This document shows positions 36,808 through 45,531 of a DNA stretch of 64,000 nt, piece by piece. Both the position numbers and the translations under genes were made by a program. The notes under the pieces are model-generated. The model had not been told where the DNA came from, ran no database searches, and saw only the letters and a list, made by a program, of their open reading frames with translations. This stretch comes from Solirubrobacter soli DSM 22325 (GTDB taxonomy: Bacteria > Actinomycetota > Thermoleophilia > Solirubrobacterales > Solirubrobacteraceae): assembly GCF_000423665.1 (NCBI RefSeq), contig NZ_AUIK01000008.1:496001-560000 (forward strand), given 5' to 3'. The first letter of the stretch is position 1. Each line of letters starts with the position of its first letter.

Positions 36808-38001
36808 GTGAGCCGCTACGGCGACATCCTGCGTTCGCGCTACGTGGCGGCGCTGGTCGCGTCGTCGCTGCTGGCGCGGCTGCCGATCGGGATCAACGCG
36901 CTCGCGATCGTCCTCTACCTGCGCGAGCGGACCGGCTCGTTCGCGATCGCCGGCGCGGTCTCCGGGACGCTCGCGTTCGGGTCGGCGGTCGGCGCCCCCG
37001 TGCAGGGCCGGCTGGTGGATCGCATCGGCGCACGCCGGGTGCTCGTCCCGCTGGCGTGCGTGCACGCGCTCTCGCTGGGCGCGATCGTCGGCTTCGCCGA
37101 GCTCGACCTGCCGACGGCGCTCCTGCTCGTGGCCGGCTTCGTCGGCGGGTTCGCGATCCCGCCCACCTCGTCCGTGCTGCGCTCGATGTGGACCGACCTG
37201 CTCGAGCCACGCCTCTATCAGGCCGCCTACGCGCTGGACTCGACCCTGATCGAGGTGGTGTTCATCAGCGGCCCGCTGCTGACCGCGGTGATCGCCGCGA
37301 TCTTCTCGCCGGCGGGCGCCCTGATCGTCTCGGCCGTGGCCGTCGTGGTCGGCAACACGGTGTTCACCGCGCTGCCGCCGACCCAGCACGTCGAGCGCGA
37401 AGAGGAACACCACGAGGGCGGGCTGCTGGGCGCGCTCGCGTCGCCCGGCGTGCGCACGCTCGTGCTGATCTCGCTGCCGACGGGCGTCGGGCTCGGCATG
37501 CTCGAGGTCGGGATCCCGGCCTTCAGCCGCGCGGAGGGCACAGCCGCGGCGGCGGGCGTCCTGCTCGCGCTGTGGTCGTTCGGCAGCCTGATCGGCGGCC
37601 TTCTCTACGGCACCCTGCCGCGGCCGTGGGGCCTGTTCCGCACCCACCTGATCGTCGGCGGGCTGCTGCCGCTGACGCTGCTGCCGCTGGCGGTCGCCCC
37701 GTCGGTCTGGGTGATGGGCCTGCTCGTCCTCCCGGCCGGCTGCTGCATCGCGCCGCTGCTCGCCACCCGCAACGAGCTCGTCGGCGGCGTCGCTCCGCCC
37801 GGTATGCGCACCGAGGCCTACACGTGGCCGATCACGGCGTTCGTCGGCGGGATCGCGATCGGCGCGGCGGTGTGCGGGGCGCTGGTCGAAGGCCCGGGCT
37901 GGCGGACCGCGTTCGTCATCGCCGCGGCCGTCTCCGCGTTGGGCGCCGTCATGGCCGTGGTGTGGCGTCGCACCGTCGTGCCGATTCCGGTCACTACCTG
38001 A
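36808..38001 (+). CDS. MFS transporter
   Basis: 397 residues with 12 predicted helices and a GTG start. Motif A is APVQGRLVDRIGARRVL between helices 2 and 3. GFVGGFAIPPTSSVLRSMWTDLLEPRLYQAAYALDSTLIEVVFISGPLLTAVIAAIF is a pattern of a common actinobacterial MFS group without assigned substrate. A His/Glu-rich loop (HVEREEEHHEGG) sits between the two halves. It ends 30 bp before lhr. Confidence 0.9.
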   Translation: MSRYGDILRSRYVAALVASSLLARLPIGINALAIVLYLRERTGSFAIAGAVSGTLAFGSAVGAPVQGRLVDRIGARRVLVPLACVHALSLGAIVGFAELDLPTALLLVAGFVGGFAIPPTSSVLRSMWTDLLEPRLYQAAYALDSTLIEVVFISGPLLTAVIAAIFSPAGALIVSAVAVVVGNTVFTALPPTQHVEREEEHHEGGLLGALASPGVRTLVLISLPTGVGLGMLEVGIPAFSRAEGTAAAAGVLLALWSFGSLIGGLLYGTLPRPWGLFRTHLIVGGLLPLTLLPLAVAPSVWVMGLLVLPAGCCIAPLLATRNELVGGVAPPGMRTEAYTWPITAFVGGIAIGAAVCGALVEGPGWRTAFVIAAAVSALGAVMAVVWRRTVVPIPVTT

Positions 38002-38031
38002 CCGCAAATCGTCGTACCGTACGGTGCTGTG

Positions 38032-41000
38032 ATGGCCGATCCCCTCGCTCACTTCACCCCACAGGTACGCGAGTGGTTCGGGCGTGCGTTCGCGGCGCCG
38101 ACGGCCGCGCAGGAGCAGGCGTGGCCGGCGATCGCGACCGGCGAGCACGTCCTGATCTCGGCGCCGACGGGCTCGGGCAAGACGCTCGCCGCGTTCCTCT
38201 ACGGGCTGGATCGCTTCGTCGCGAAGCCGACCCATGAGCAGACGCGGCTCGTCTACGTCTCCCCGCTGAAGGCGCTGTCGTACGACGTGGAGAAGAACCT
38301 GCGCGCGCCGCTGCGTGGGATCGGGGCGGAGCTCAACGTCGCGATCCGGACCGGTGACACGCCGCAGAAGGAGCGGCGCGACATGGTCAAGCACCCGCCG
38401 GACGTGCTGATCACGACACCGGAGTCGCTCTATCTGATGCTCACCTCCGGCGCCCGGGAGATCTTCGAGGGCACGGAGACCGTGATCCTGGACGAGATCC
38501 ACGCGGTCGCGCAGACCAAGCGCGGGGCACACCTGGCGATCACGCTGGAGCGACTGGTCGAGCAAGCGGGCCGCGACGTGCAGCGGGTCGGCCTCTCGGC
38601 GACCCAGAACCCGCTGGAGGAAGTGGGCCGCTTCATGGTCGGGCCCAAGCGGCGCGTGACCGTGGTCGACACCGGCGTGCGCAAGCCGCTGGACTTGAAG
38701 ATCCACGTCCCGGTGGAGTCGATGGTCGAGCCGGAGCAGATGGACCTCGAGCTGGACCCCTTCGCGGGCGGCGAGGCCACGCGCAAGTCGATCTGGCCCG
38801 CGATCTACCCCGAGCTGCTCAAGCTGGTCAAGGAGCACCGCTCGACGCTGATCTTCGTCAACAACCGCCGCGCGGCGGAACGGTTGGCGCTGCGGCTCAA
38901 CGAGCTCGCCGAGGAACCGCTGGCGCGGGCGCACCACGGCAGCCTCGCCCGTGAGGAGCGGCTGGTCGTCGAGGAGCAGCTCAAAGCGGGCGAGCTCCCC
39001 TGCCTCGTCGCGACGTCCTCCTTGGAGCTGGGCATCGACATGGGCGCGGTCGACCTCGTGCTGCAGGTCGAGTCGCCGAAGTCGGTCACGGCCGGCCTGC
39101 AGCGCATCGGGCGCGCGGGCCACAACGTCGGCGACACCTCGAAGGGCCGGATCTTCCCCAAGTTCCGGGCGGACCTCCTCGAATGCGCGGTCGTCGCGCA
39201 ACGCATGCGCGAGGGGTTGATCGAGACCACCGTCGTCCCGCGCAATCCGCTCGACGTGCTGGCGCAGCAGATCGTGGCGATGGCGGCGTCGGCCGAGGAC
39301 GAGGTGCTGTCGGTCGACGTGCTGGCGGCGATGCTCGCGCGGACCTACACCTACTCCGAGCTCTCGCGACAGCAGCTCGAGAACGTGCTCGACATGCTCG
39401 ACGGGCGGTATCCGTCCGAGGAATTCGGCGAGCTGCGGCCGCGGATCGTGTGGGACCGTGTGGCGGGGACGATCCGGGCGCGGAAGGGCTCGCGCGCGTT
39501 GGCGATCACCAACGCCGGCACGATCCCGGACCGTGGCCTGTTCTCGGTCAACCTCCCGGACGGCCGCCGCGTCGGCGAGCTCGACGAGGAGATGGTCTAC
39601 GAGGCGCGCGCGGGCCAGGTCTTCCTGCTCGGCGCGTCGTCGTGGCGGATCGAGGAGATCACCCGCGACCGCGTGATCGTCACCCCGGCGCCGGGCGTGC
39701 CGGGCGCCGTTCCGTTCTGGAAGGGCGACGGCCTCGGGCGCCCACGCGAGCTCGGGGAGGCGATCGGCGCCTTCGCCCGCTGGGCGGTCGAGCAGGACAA
39801 GGAGACGCTCGCCGACGGCTACGACCTCGACCCGAAGGCGGCGTCGAACCTGCTCGAGTACCTGCGCGAGCAGCAGGAGGCGACGCGGGTCATCCCGAGC
39901 GATCGCACGATCGTGATCGAGCGCTTCCGCGACGAGATCGGCGACTGGCGGGTCTGCGTGCTGTCGCCGTTCGGCGGCCGCGTCCATGCCGCCTGGGGAC
40001 TGGCGTTGAGCGCTCGCATCCGCGAGGTCTACGGCCTGGAGTCGGACGCCATCTGGTCCGACGACGGCATCATCGTCCACCTCCCCGACGCCGACGAGGC
40101 GCCCGGCGAGGAGCTCGTGATGATCGAGCCGGACGAGCTCGAGGACCTCGTGGTCGGCGAGCTGGGTGGGTCGGCCCTGTTCGGGGCGCGGTTCCGCGAG
40201 AACGCGGGACGCGCGCTGCTGATCCCGCGGGCGTATCCCGGGCGGCGGACACCGCTCTGGCAGCAGCGGCTCAAGTCGCAGTCGCTGCTGGAGGTCGCGC
40301 GCCGCTACGCGCAGTTCCCGATCGTGCTCGAGACCTACCGCGAGGTCCTGCGCGACGTGCTGGACCTGCCGGGCCTGCACGAGCTGCTGACCAAGCTGCA
40401 CCGGCGCGAGCTCTCGCTGGTCGAGGTCGAGACGCAGACCGCCTCGCCGTTCGCGTCCTCGCTGCTCTTCGACTACGTCGCGACCTACATGTACGAGGGC
40501 GACCAGCCCAACGCCGAGCGGCGCGCGGCCGCATTGGCGCTCGACCGGGAGCTGCTGCGCGAGCTGCTCGGCCAAGAGGAGCTGCGCGAGCTGATCGACC
40601 CGGGCGCGCTGGAGACCGTCGAGGCCGACCTGCAGCGGCTCTCGGATCGCACACGGGCGGACACGGTCGACGCGCTGCACGACGTGCTGCGCAGGGTCGG
40701 CGACCTCACCGTGGACGAGGCCTTGGCGCGCGGCGGGACCGTCGCGTGGCTGGAGCAGCTGCGAGGCGAGCGGCGCGCGGCGCTGCTGCGGGTGGGGGGC
40801 GAGCAGCGCTGGGTCGCGGCCGAGGATGCCGGCCTGTTCCGCGACGCGCTGGGCGCGGTCCCGCCCTCGGGGCTGCCCGAGGCGTTCATCGCCGACGTCC
40901 CGGACGCGATGGAGCGGCTCGTCCGCCGCTACGCCCGCACGCACGGTCCATTCGAGGGCCGGGCGTTGAAGGACCGCTACGGCCTCGACCTCACGCCGGT

Positions 41001-42378
41001 GCTCGAGCGGCTCGAACAGGGTGGCCATCTCGTGCGCGGCGAGCTGCGCCCGGGCGGGACGCAGCGCGAGTGGTGCGACCCGGAGGTGCTGCGACGGCTC
41101 CGGCGGGCGTCGCTGGCCGCGCTGCGGGCCGAGATCGAGCCCGCCGACCAGCGCGCCTTCGCCCGCTTCCAGGCCTCCTGGCAGGGTGTCGACCGCCACC
41201 CGCCGACCGGCGCGGGAATCGACCGGCTGCGCGAGATCCTCGTCCCGCTGCAGGGACTGCCGCTGCCGCTGGAGGTGTGGGAGCGCGACGTGCTGCCGCG
41301 GCGCACCGGCGCGTACTCGCCCGCGTGGATGGACCAGCTGTGCGCGGCGGGCGAGATCGTCTGGATCGGTGCCGGCGCCCTGGGTCGCCGGTCCGGACGG
41401 GTCGCGCTGTACTTCCGCGACGACGCGCAGCTGATCGGCCCGCCGCCGCGTTCCGGCGAGCCACCGTCGGAACCGGTCCACGAGGCGGTGCGAGCGCGCC
41501 TGCAGGCCGGCCCGTGCTTCTTCACCGACCTGCTGACCGACGTCGGCGGATTCACGACCGAGGAGCTGCAGAACGGACTGTGGGACCTCGTGTGGGCGGG
41601 CGAGGCGACCAACGACGCGTTCGCGCCGCTGCGCTCGCCGAAGCTCACCGCCACCCCGGCGTGGTCGCAGCGCGCCCGCGCCTCCCGCCGGTCCTTCAGC
41701 GCGCGCCGCCGCGGCGGCCAGCCGGCCGTCCAGGGCCGCTGGTCGCTGACCACGTCGCTGTTCGGCCGCGACGAGGATCCGGTCGCGCGGCGCCGCACGC
41801 AGGCCGAGCTGCTGCTCGAGCGCTACGGCATCGTCACCCGCGAGCAGGTCCTCGCCGAAGGCATCCCGGGCGGGTTCTCCTCGCTCTATGACTCGCTGGC
41901 CGCGCTGGAGACGATCGGCGTGGCGCGCCGCGGCTACTTCGTCGAAGGGCTCGGCGGCGCGCAGTTCGCGCTTCCGGGCGCGGTCGAGCGCCTGCGCGCG
42001 CAACGCGACGACGACGCGGCGCCGCCGGTCGTCCTCGCCGCCACCGACCCCGCACAGCCCTACGGCGCCGCGTTGAAGTGGCCGGACACGCCCCGGCGCC
42101 CGGCCCGTCAGGCCGGCGCGTACGTGATCCTGGCGGGCGCGGAGCCGGTGCTGTTCGTCGAGCGGGGCGGGAAGGGCCTGCAGATCCTCGTCGAGGCGGA
42201 CGATCCCCGCATCAAGCCGTCGCTGGAGGCGCTCACCGAATCCGTGCAGCGCGGCCGGATCAAGCGCCTCGCGCTGGAGAAGGTCGACGGGGAGTCGATC
42301 ATCGGGTCCGTCTACGAGGAGACGCTGCTCGACCTCGGCTTCCGCCCGGGCCCGCGCAAGCTCACGCTGACGACGTAG
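38032..42378 (+). CDS. lhr: Large helicase-related protein Lhr
   Basis: 1448 residues. Superfamily 2 motifs: PTAAQEQAWPAI (Q), APTGSGKT (I), TPESLYLM (Ib), LDEIHAV (II), SATQNP (III), LIFVNNRRAAERLA (IV), ATSSLELGIDMGAVDLV (V) and LQRIGRAGH (VI). A winged helix and the long Lhr C-terminal domain follow (to ~1448). Lhr is an ATP-dependent 3'-5' DNA helicase; in mycobacteria it is DNA-damage induced. GTG at 38029 directly before the chosen ATG is an alternative start. In mycobacteria nei lies next to lhr; here about 3.2 kb separate them. Confidence 0.96.
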   Translation: MADPLAHFTPQVREWFGRAFAAPTAAQEQAWPAIATGEHVLISAPTGSGKTLAAFLYGLDRFVAKPTHEQTRLVYVSPLKALSYDVEKNLRAPLRGIGAELNVAIRTGDTPQKERRDMVKHPPDVLITTPESLYLMLTSGAREIFEGTETVILDEIHAVAQTKRGAHLAITLERLVEQAGRDVQRVGLSATQNPLEEVGRFMVGPKRRVTVVDTGVRKPLDLKIHVPVESMVEPEQMDLELDPFAGGEATRKSIWPAIYPELLKLVKEHRSTLIFVNNRRAAERLALRLNELAEEPLARAHHGSLAREERLVVEEQLKAGELPCLVATSSLELGIDMGAVDLVLQVESPKSVTAGLQRIGRAGHNVGDTSKGRIFPKFRADLLECAVVAQRMREGLIETTVVPRNPLDVLAQQIVAMAASAEDEVLSVDVLAAMLARTYTYSELSRQQLENVLDMLDGRYPSEEFGELRPRIVWDRVAGTIRARKGSRALAITNAGTIPDRGLFSVNLPDGRRVGELDEEMVYEARAGQVFLLGASSWRIEEITRDRVIVTPAPGVPGAVPFWKGDGLGRPRELGEAIGAFARWAVEQDKETLADGYDLDPKAASNLLEYLREQQEATRVIPSDRTIVIERFRDEIGDWRVCVLSPFGGRVHAAWGLALSARIREVYGLESDAIWSDDGIIVHLPDADEAPGEELVMIEPDELEDLVVGELGGSALFGARFRENAGRALLIPRAYPGRRTPLWQQRLKSQSLLEVARRYAQFPIVLETYREVLRDVLDLPGLHELLTKLHRRELSLVEVETQTASPFASSLLFDYVATYMYEGDQPNAERRAAALALDRELLRELLGQEELRELIDPGALETVEADLQRLSDRTRADTVDALHDVLRRVGDLTVDEALARGGTVAWLEQLRGERRAALLRVGGEQRWVAAEDAGLFRDALGAVPPSGLPEAFIADVPDAMERLVRRYARTHGPFEGRALKDRYGLDLTPVLERLEQGGHLVRGELRPGGTQREWCDPEVLRRLRRASLAALRAEIEPADQRAFARFQASWQGVDRHPPTGAGIDRLREILVPLQGLPLPLEVWERDVLPRRTGAYSPAWMDQLCAAGEIVWIGAGALGRRSGRVALYFRDDAQLIGPPPRSGEPPSEPVHEAVRARLQAGPCFFTDLLTDVGGFTTEELQNGLWDLVWAGEATNDAFAPLRSPKLTATPAWSQRARASRRSFSARRRGGQPAVQGRWSLTTSLFGRDEDPVARRRTQAELLLERYGIVTREQVLAEGIPGGFSSLYDSLAALETIGVARRGYFVEGLGGAQFALPGAVERLRAQRDDDAAPPVVLAATDPAQPYGAALKWPDTPRRPARQAGAYVILAGAEPVLFVERGGKGLQILVEADDPRIKPSLEALTESVQRGRIKRLALEKVDGESIIGSVYEETLLDLGFRPGPRKLTLTT

Positions 42379-42415
42379 CACGGAATAGCTGGACGGTCCC
42401 GGCGTCCTCTCTGAC

Positions 42416-43393
42416 ATGTCCAGGCTCGCCGAGGAAGGCTTCGCCCGCGCGGCGCTCCAGTCCGGGTGTCGGTTCTCCGCGGGCCTCGCCGAGGCGCGGG
42501 CGTTGATGGCCACCGGCCGCCCGGACGCTGCCGAGCGCCTGCTCGCCGACCTCACCGCGCCGGACGAGCGCGGGGCGACGACCCTGGCGCTCGTCCGCGC
42601 CTGGAACCTCTTCTGGACGCTCGACCGCCCCGCCGACGCCGAAGCGGTCCTCACGGCGCGCACCGCCGCGCCGGAGCTGCACGCACTGCGGGCGCGGTTC
42701 GCCTTCGCGCAGGGGGATCCGCTGGCCGCGCTGGCGCTGGCGGCGCCGGTCGAGGCGGACGAATGCGCGCCCGAGGCCGCGCGGGTCCGCGCGGCGGTCG
42801 CGATGGCCGAGGCGCTCGCGGTGTGCGGGCGGCGCGACGAGGCGGTCGCGGTCGCGCGGCGCTGGGAACCCGCCTCGCAGCGGCAGCTGGCCGGAGCGCA
42901 GGCGCTCGCGCACTGGCTCGCCGGAAGCCTCCACGAGGCCACGTACGAGGCCGAGCGCGCCTACGCGGCGGCGACCGACGAGCAGGGCTGGGCCGTCGCC
43001 GCGCTGCTGCTCGGCCACGTCTGGCTCTCGCGGGGCGACACCGAGGCCGCGCTGCGCTGGTTTCGCGAGAGCGCGGTCCTGCTGCGGGGGTCGGACCCCG
43101 TCGCGATGCGCCCGGCCGCGCTCGCGGGCATGGCCCAGGCGGCGGCGCAGGCGGGCGATGCCGCCCACGCGCGGGCGGCGATCGCGGAGCTCGACCGCAT
43201 CCCGCATCCCGCCGGCCGCGGCGTCGGCGAGGAGCTCGGCCTGGCCCGCGCCTGGACCGCCCATGTCTCCGGCGATCGCGACGGCGCCGTGGCGATCGCG
43301 CAGACGGTGCTGGCCGCCGCGGAGGCCCGCGGCGCGGACGGGTTCGCCGCGCGCGCCCGCGCCGAGCTCACCCGCCTGTCGGCGCGAGATTGA
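42416..43393 (+). CDS. TPR-like helical protein resembling the middle of LAL regulators
   Basis: 325 residues, Ala-rich, composed of helical hairpins (ALMATGRPDAAERLLADL, LFWTLDRPADAEAVLTAR, WLSRGDTEAALRWFRESAVLL, AAQAGDAAHARAAIAELDRI). The last part, AVAIAQTVLAAAEARGADGFAARARAELTRLSARD, matches the segment that precedes the LuxR helix-turn-helix in LAL/MalT-type regulators, but the gene stops there. There is also no ATPase domain. It may be a free-standing scaffold or a remnant of a LAL regulator. It overlaps the convergent Ca-binding-repeat gene by 26 bp. Confidence 0.7.
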   Translation: MSRLAEEGFARAALQSGCRFSAGLAEARALMATGRPDAAERLLADLTAPDERGATTLALVRAWNLFWTLDRPADAEAVLTARTAAPELHALRARFAFAQGDPLAALALAAPVEADECAPEAARVRAAVAMAEALAVCGRRDEAVAVARRWEPASQRQLAGAQALAHWLAGSLHEATYEAERAYAAATDEQGWAVAALLLGHVWLSRGDTEAALRWFRESAVLLRGSDPVAMRPAALAGMAQAAAQAGDAAHARAAIAELDRIPHPAGRGVGEELGLARAWTAHVSGDRDGAVAIAQTVLAAAEARGADGFAARARAELTRLSARD

Positions 43394-44021
43394 CCGCCGT
43401 GGCGATCAGCTCGCCCGCGTCGTCGGGGATCAGCTCGATGCTCGACACCACGGCACCCGGGCGGATGCGCGGGTCCGAGCAGCCGGCGTAGCCGTAGTCG
43501 TCGTCACCGCCGAGGTCGACCACGGTCTCCTGCGTATCCTCCTCGTCCGGCGGCGCGGCGTCGTCCTCCGGCGCCTCGCCCGACACGTCCTCGGTCGTCT
43601 CGACGAACCCCTGGTCCTCGTCGCTGCCCGCGCACAGCGTGTCGTCGACCAGCACGTCGAGCTCTGGGCCGTGGAAGCGGCGGACGGTCAAGACCGTGCC
43701 GTCGAACGCGGTGATCACCCCCGCGTTCTCGTCGCCGTCGCGAACCCCGTCGCCATCGGTGTCGGGCTGGAGCGGATCGGCCGCGGCTCTCAGCTCGTCG
43801 CCGTCGCGCAGGCCGTCGCGGTCGGTGTCGGCGCGCCGCGGGTTCGTCCGCAGCGCGTACTCCTCGCGGTTCTTGAGCCCATCGCGGTCGGCGTCCTTCG
43901 CGCGCCACGCGCCGTGCAGGTCGTAGCGGTGCGCCCAGCGGTCCAGCTTGCCCGCCGCGAAGGCAGGGTGCGGCACGACGAGCGCCAGCAAGATGGCGCC
44001 GCCGGGAATCCAGGTACGCAT
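43368..44021 (-). CDS. Secreted protein with thrombospondin type 3 calcium repeats
   Basis: 217 residues with a signal peptide (GGAILLALVVPHPAFA). Three calcium-binding repeats follow in series: DADRDGLKNREEYALRTNP, DTDRDGLRDGDELRAAADP and DTDGDGVRDGDEN. Behind them comes a small beta domain (VITAFDGTVLTVRRFHGPELDVLVDD) and an Asp/Glu-rich stretch (TTEDVSGEAPEDDAAPPDEED). It is probably a calcium-stabilised extracellular or surface protein. No relation to the neighbouring reverse transcriptase is evident. Confidence 0.85.
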   Translation of the reverse strand: MRTWIPGGAILLALVVPHPAFAAGKLDRWAHRYDLHGAWRAKDADRDGLKNREEYALRTNPRRADTDRDGLRDGDELRAAADPLQPDTDGDGVRDGDENAGVITAFDGTVLTVRRFHGPELDVLVDDTLCAGSDEDQGFVETTEDVSGEAPEDDAAPPDEEDTQETVVDLGGDDDYGYAGCSDPRIRPGAVVSSIELIPDDAGELIATAVNLAPTGG

Positions 44022-44090
44022 GTGGGTCCTCGGGGGAGTCTCGGGGAAAGTACGGGGCCCGAGGCGTGGGTACCCGCCTTCTGGACGCTG

Positions 44091-45395
44091 CTACCCGTTT
44101 TCTAAAGGCGTCCAGGCGATGTGTCCGAACGCGGTCCGGAGCTTGGCGCCGCGAGCCGGGTTGAGCGACTCGACCCAGGCGATCCGGCCCAGCAGCACCG
44201 TGGGGTCGAGGCCGGCGGGACCGTCGTGCGCCGCCCGATGCAGGGTCGCCTTCAACCGCTCGTACTCGACGCGCGGCACGTTCGGGTGGGCGTTGACGAC
44301 GACGCCCGTGACCGTCTGGCGGCGCCCACGGCCCATCACCCGCGTCTTGCCGGCGTTCACCTGGAAGCCCTCGTCGCGCGCGATCCCGCCGATCGCCGCG
44401 ACCGGCGTCCGCAGGTGGGTGTCGCTGGAGAACACGAGATCGTCGGCGTAGCGCGAATAGCGCGCGCCGACGGCGGCGGCGAGGCCCGACAGGCGCCGGT
44501 CGAGCGCGAACGCGGCGAGGTTGGCCAGCGCGGGTGAGGTCGGGGCGCCCTGCGGGAGGTGCGGCGCCGCCAGCCGGCGCGAGAGCCGCCAGTGCCCGGC
44601 GACGGACTCTCCGGCCGGCACCGCGTTCGTGCAGAGCCCGGTGAGCACGTGCGCGACGCCCTCCGGATACCCGCAGGCGCGGAAGATCCCGAACACCCGC
44701 GCCGCCGTCACGCCCGCGAAGAAGTCCTCCAGGTCCACCCGCACCACGACGCGCCGCCCCACGTGCGTCGCGGCGTGCGTGCGCGCCGAGCGCCCACCGA
44801 CGAACCCGTGCGCCGCCGGGTGGACCGGCACGAAGGCCAGCACCTCGCGCAGGAGCCGCCGCTGCAGCGCCTTCAGGCGCGGCTTCGGGGCTTCCAGCAC
44901 CCGTGGCGGGCCGGACGCGCGAGGCAGCCGCGTGTACCGGTAGTGGCGCAGCCGCTCGTCGTCCACCACCCGCTCGAGCCCGCGCACGTCGGCGAACCAC
45001 TCCAGCTCGCCCACCTCCAGCCCGAGGAACGCCGCCAGGTCGCCGACCGTGTCGATCCGCGGCACCGGCCAGCGGGCGAAGCCCATGGCGGGGTGGAACG
45101 TGGGCTGCCGGAGGATGCGCGGCGGCAGCCGCACCCTTCGCGGGATCGCGTGCTCGATGTACGCGACCAGCTCGCGGCGGCGGTCCAGCGGCGGCCGGCG
45201 ATACGCGTCGACGACCTCGATCGCCAGCGGTCGCAGCCACGCGCGCCGTCCGAGCGCGCGCCGCGCCCGCCGCTGGAGCTCCTCGAAGTGCCACTCGCCG
45301 CTCAGGAACGCGACCGCGAGGACCTCGGAGACCTCACGCCGGGTCAGCACAGGCGACGACGCCGCCCGACGGCTCTCGTCGTGCGTGCCCCGCAC
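44091..45395 (-). CDS. Retron-like reverse transcriptase
   Basis: 434 residues from the GTG at 45395; the GTG at 45350 (residue 16) is an alternative. The RT core has LKALQRRLLREVL, AHGFVGGRSARTHAATH (retron-type NAxxH region, here HAATH at 207-211), VRVDLEDFFAGV (first catalytic Asp, 221), LPQGAPTSPALANLAAF (281-297), YSRYADDLVF (catalytic YADD, 316-319), FQVNAGKTRVM and the retron-specific VTG (362-364, TVTGVVVN). It ends shortly after the thumb. The ~150-residue N-terminal helical region is typical of actinobacterial and myxobacterial retron-like RTs. No maturase or endonuclease domain is present, so it is not a group II intron. It sits between lhr and nei with no clear effector beside it. 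Confidence 0.9.
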   Translation of the reverse strand: MRGTHDESRRAASSPVLTRREVSEVLAVAFLSGEWHFEELQRRARRALGRRAWLRPLAIEVVDAYRRPPLDRRRELVAYIEHAIPRRVRLPPRILRQPTFHPAMGFARWPVPRIDTVGDLAAFLGLEVGELEWFADVRGLERVVDDERLRHYRYTRLPRASGPPRVLEAPKPRLKALQRRLLREVLAFVPVHPAAHGFVGGRSARTHAATHVGRRVVVRVDLEDFFAGVTAARVFGIFRACGYPEGVAHVLTGLCTNAVPAGESVAGHWRLSRRLAAPHLPQGAPTSPALANLAAFALDRRLSGLAAAVGARYSRYADDLVFSSDTHLRTPVAAIGGIARDEGFQVNAGKTRVMGRGRRQTVTGVVVNAHPNVPRVEYERLKATLHRAAHDGPAGLDPTVLLGRIAWVESLNPARGAKLRTAFGHIAWTPLENG

Positions 45396-45531
45396 TGCAC
45401 GGAACGGCAGCCGGGGGCACGCGATGCTCTGCGGTGGTCAACGTTCTCTCCCCGAGGAACCCTCGGAGACGCACCTCTGATGGTGCGGGCTCGGGCGGGC
45501 ATCGTCGCGGGCGGCACCATACTCAGACGAG
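45396..45531 (-). other. Upstream region of the RT gene; candidate msr-msd or divergent promoter
   Basis: This 136-bp gap separates the divergent RT and nei genes. On the RT strand it can fold into a 9-bp hairpin (CCGAGG-GTT-CCTCGG extended by three pairs, one G-T) and a wider stem ATGGTGC...GCACCAT (45480-45520). In retrons the msr-msd RNA lies directly upstream of the RT. The folds are suggestive only, because GC-rich DNA forms hairpins often, and no clear a1/a2 pair was found. Confidence 0.3.

Noticed and set aside
35575..42942. A very long minus-strand frame (2600 codons in total) extending the GyrI-like gene through lhr.
   Set aside because: Only the GyrI-like end has family motifs. The rest is antisense to UdgB, MFS and Lhr and has shadow composition.
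44091..45395. Group II intron or diversity-generating retroelement.
   Set aside because: There is no maturase or endonuclease domain, no intron RNA-like ends, and no TR/VR repeat pair or target gene was seen around the RT.
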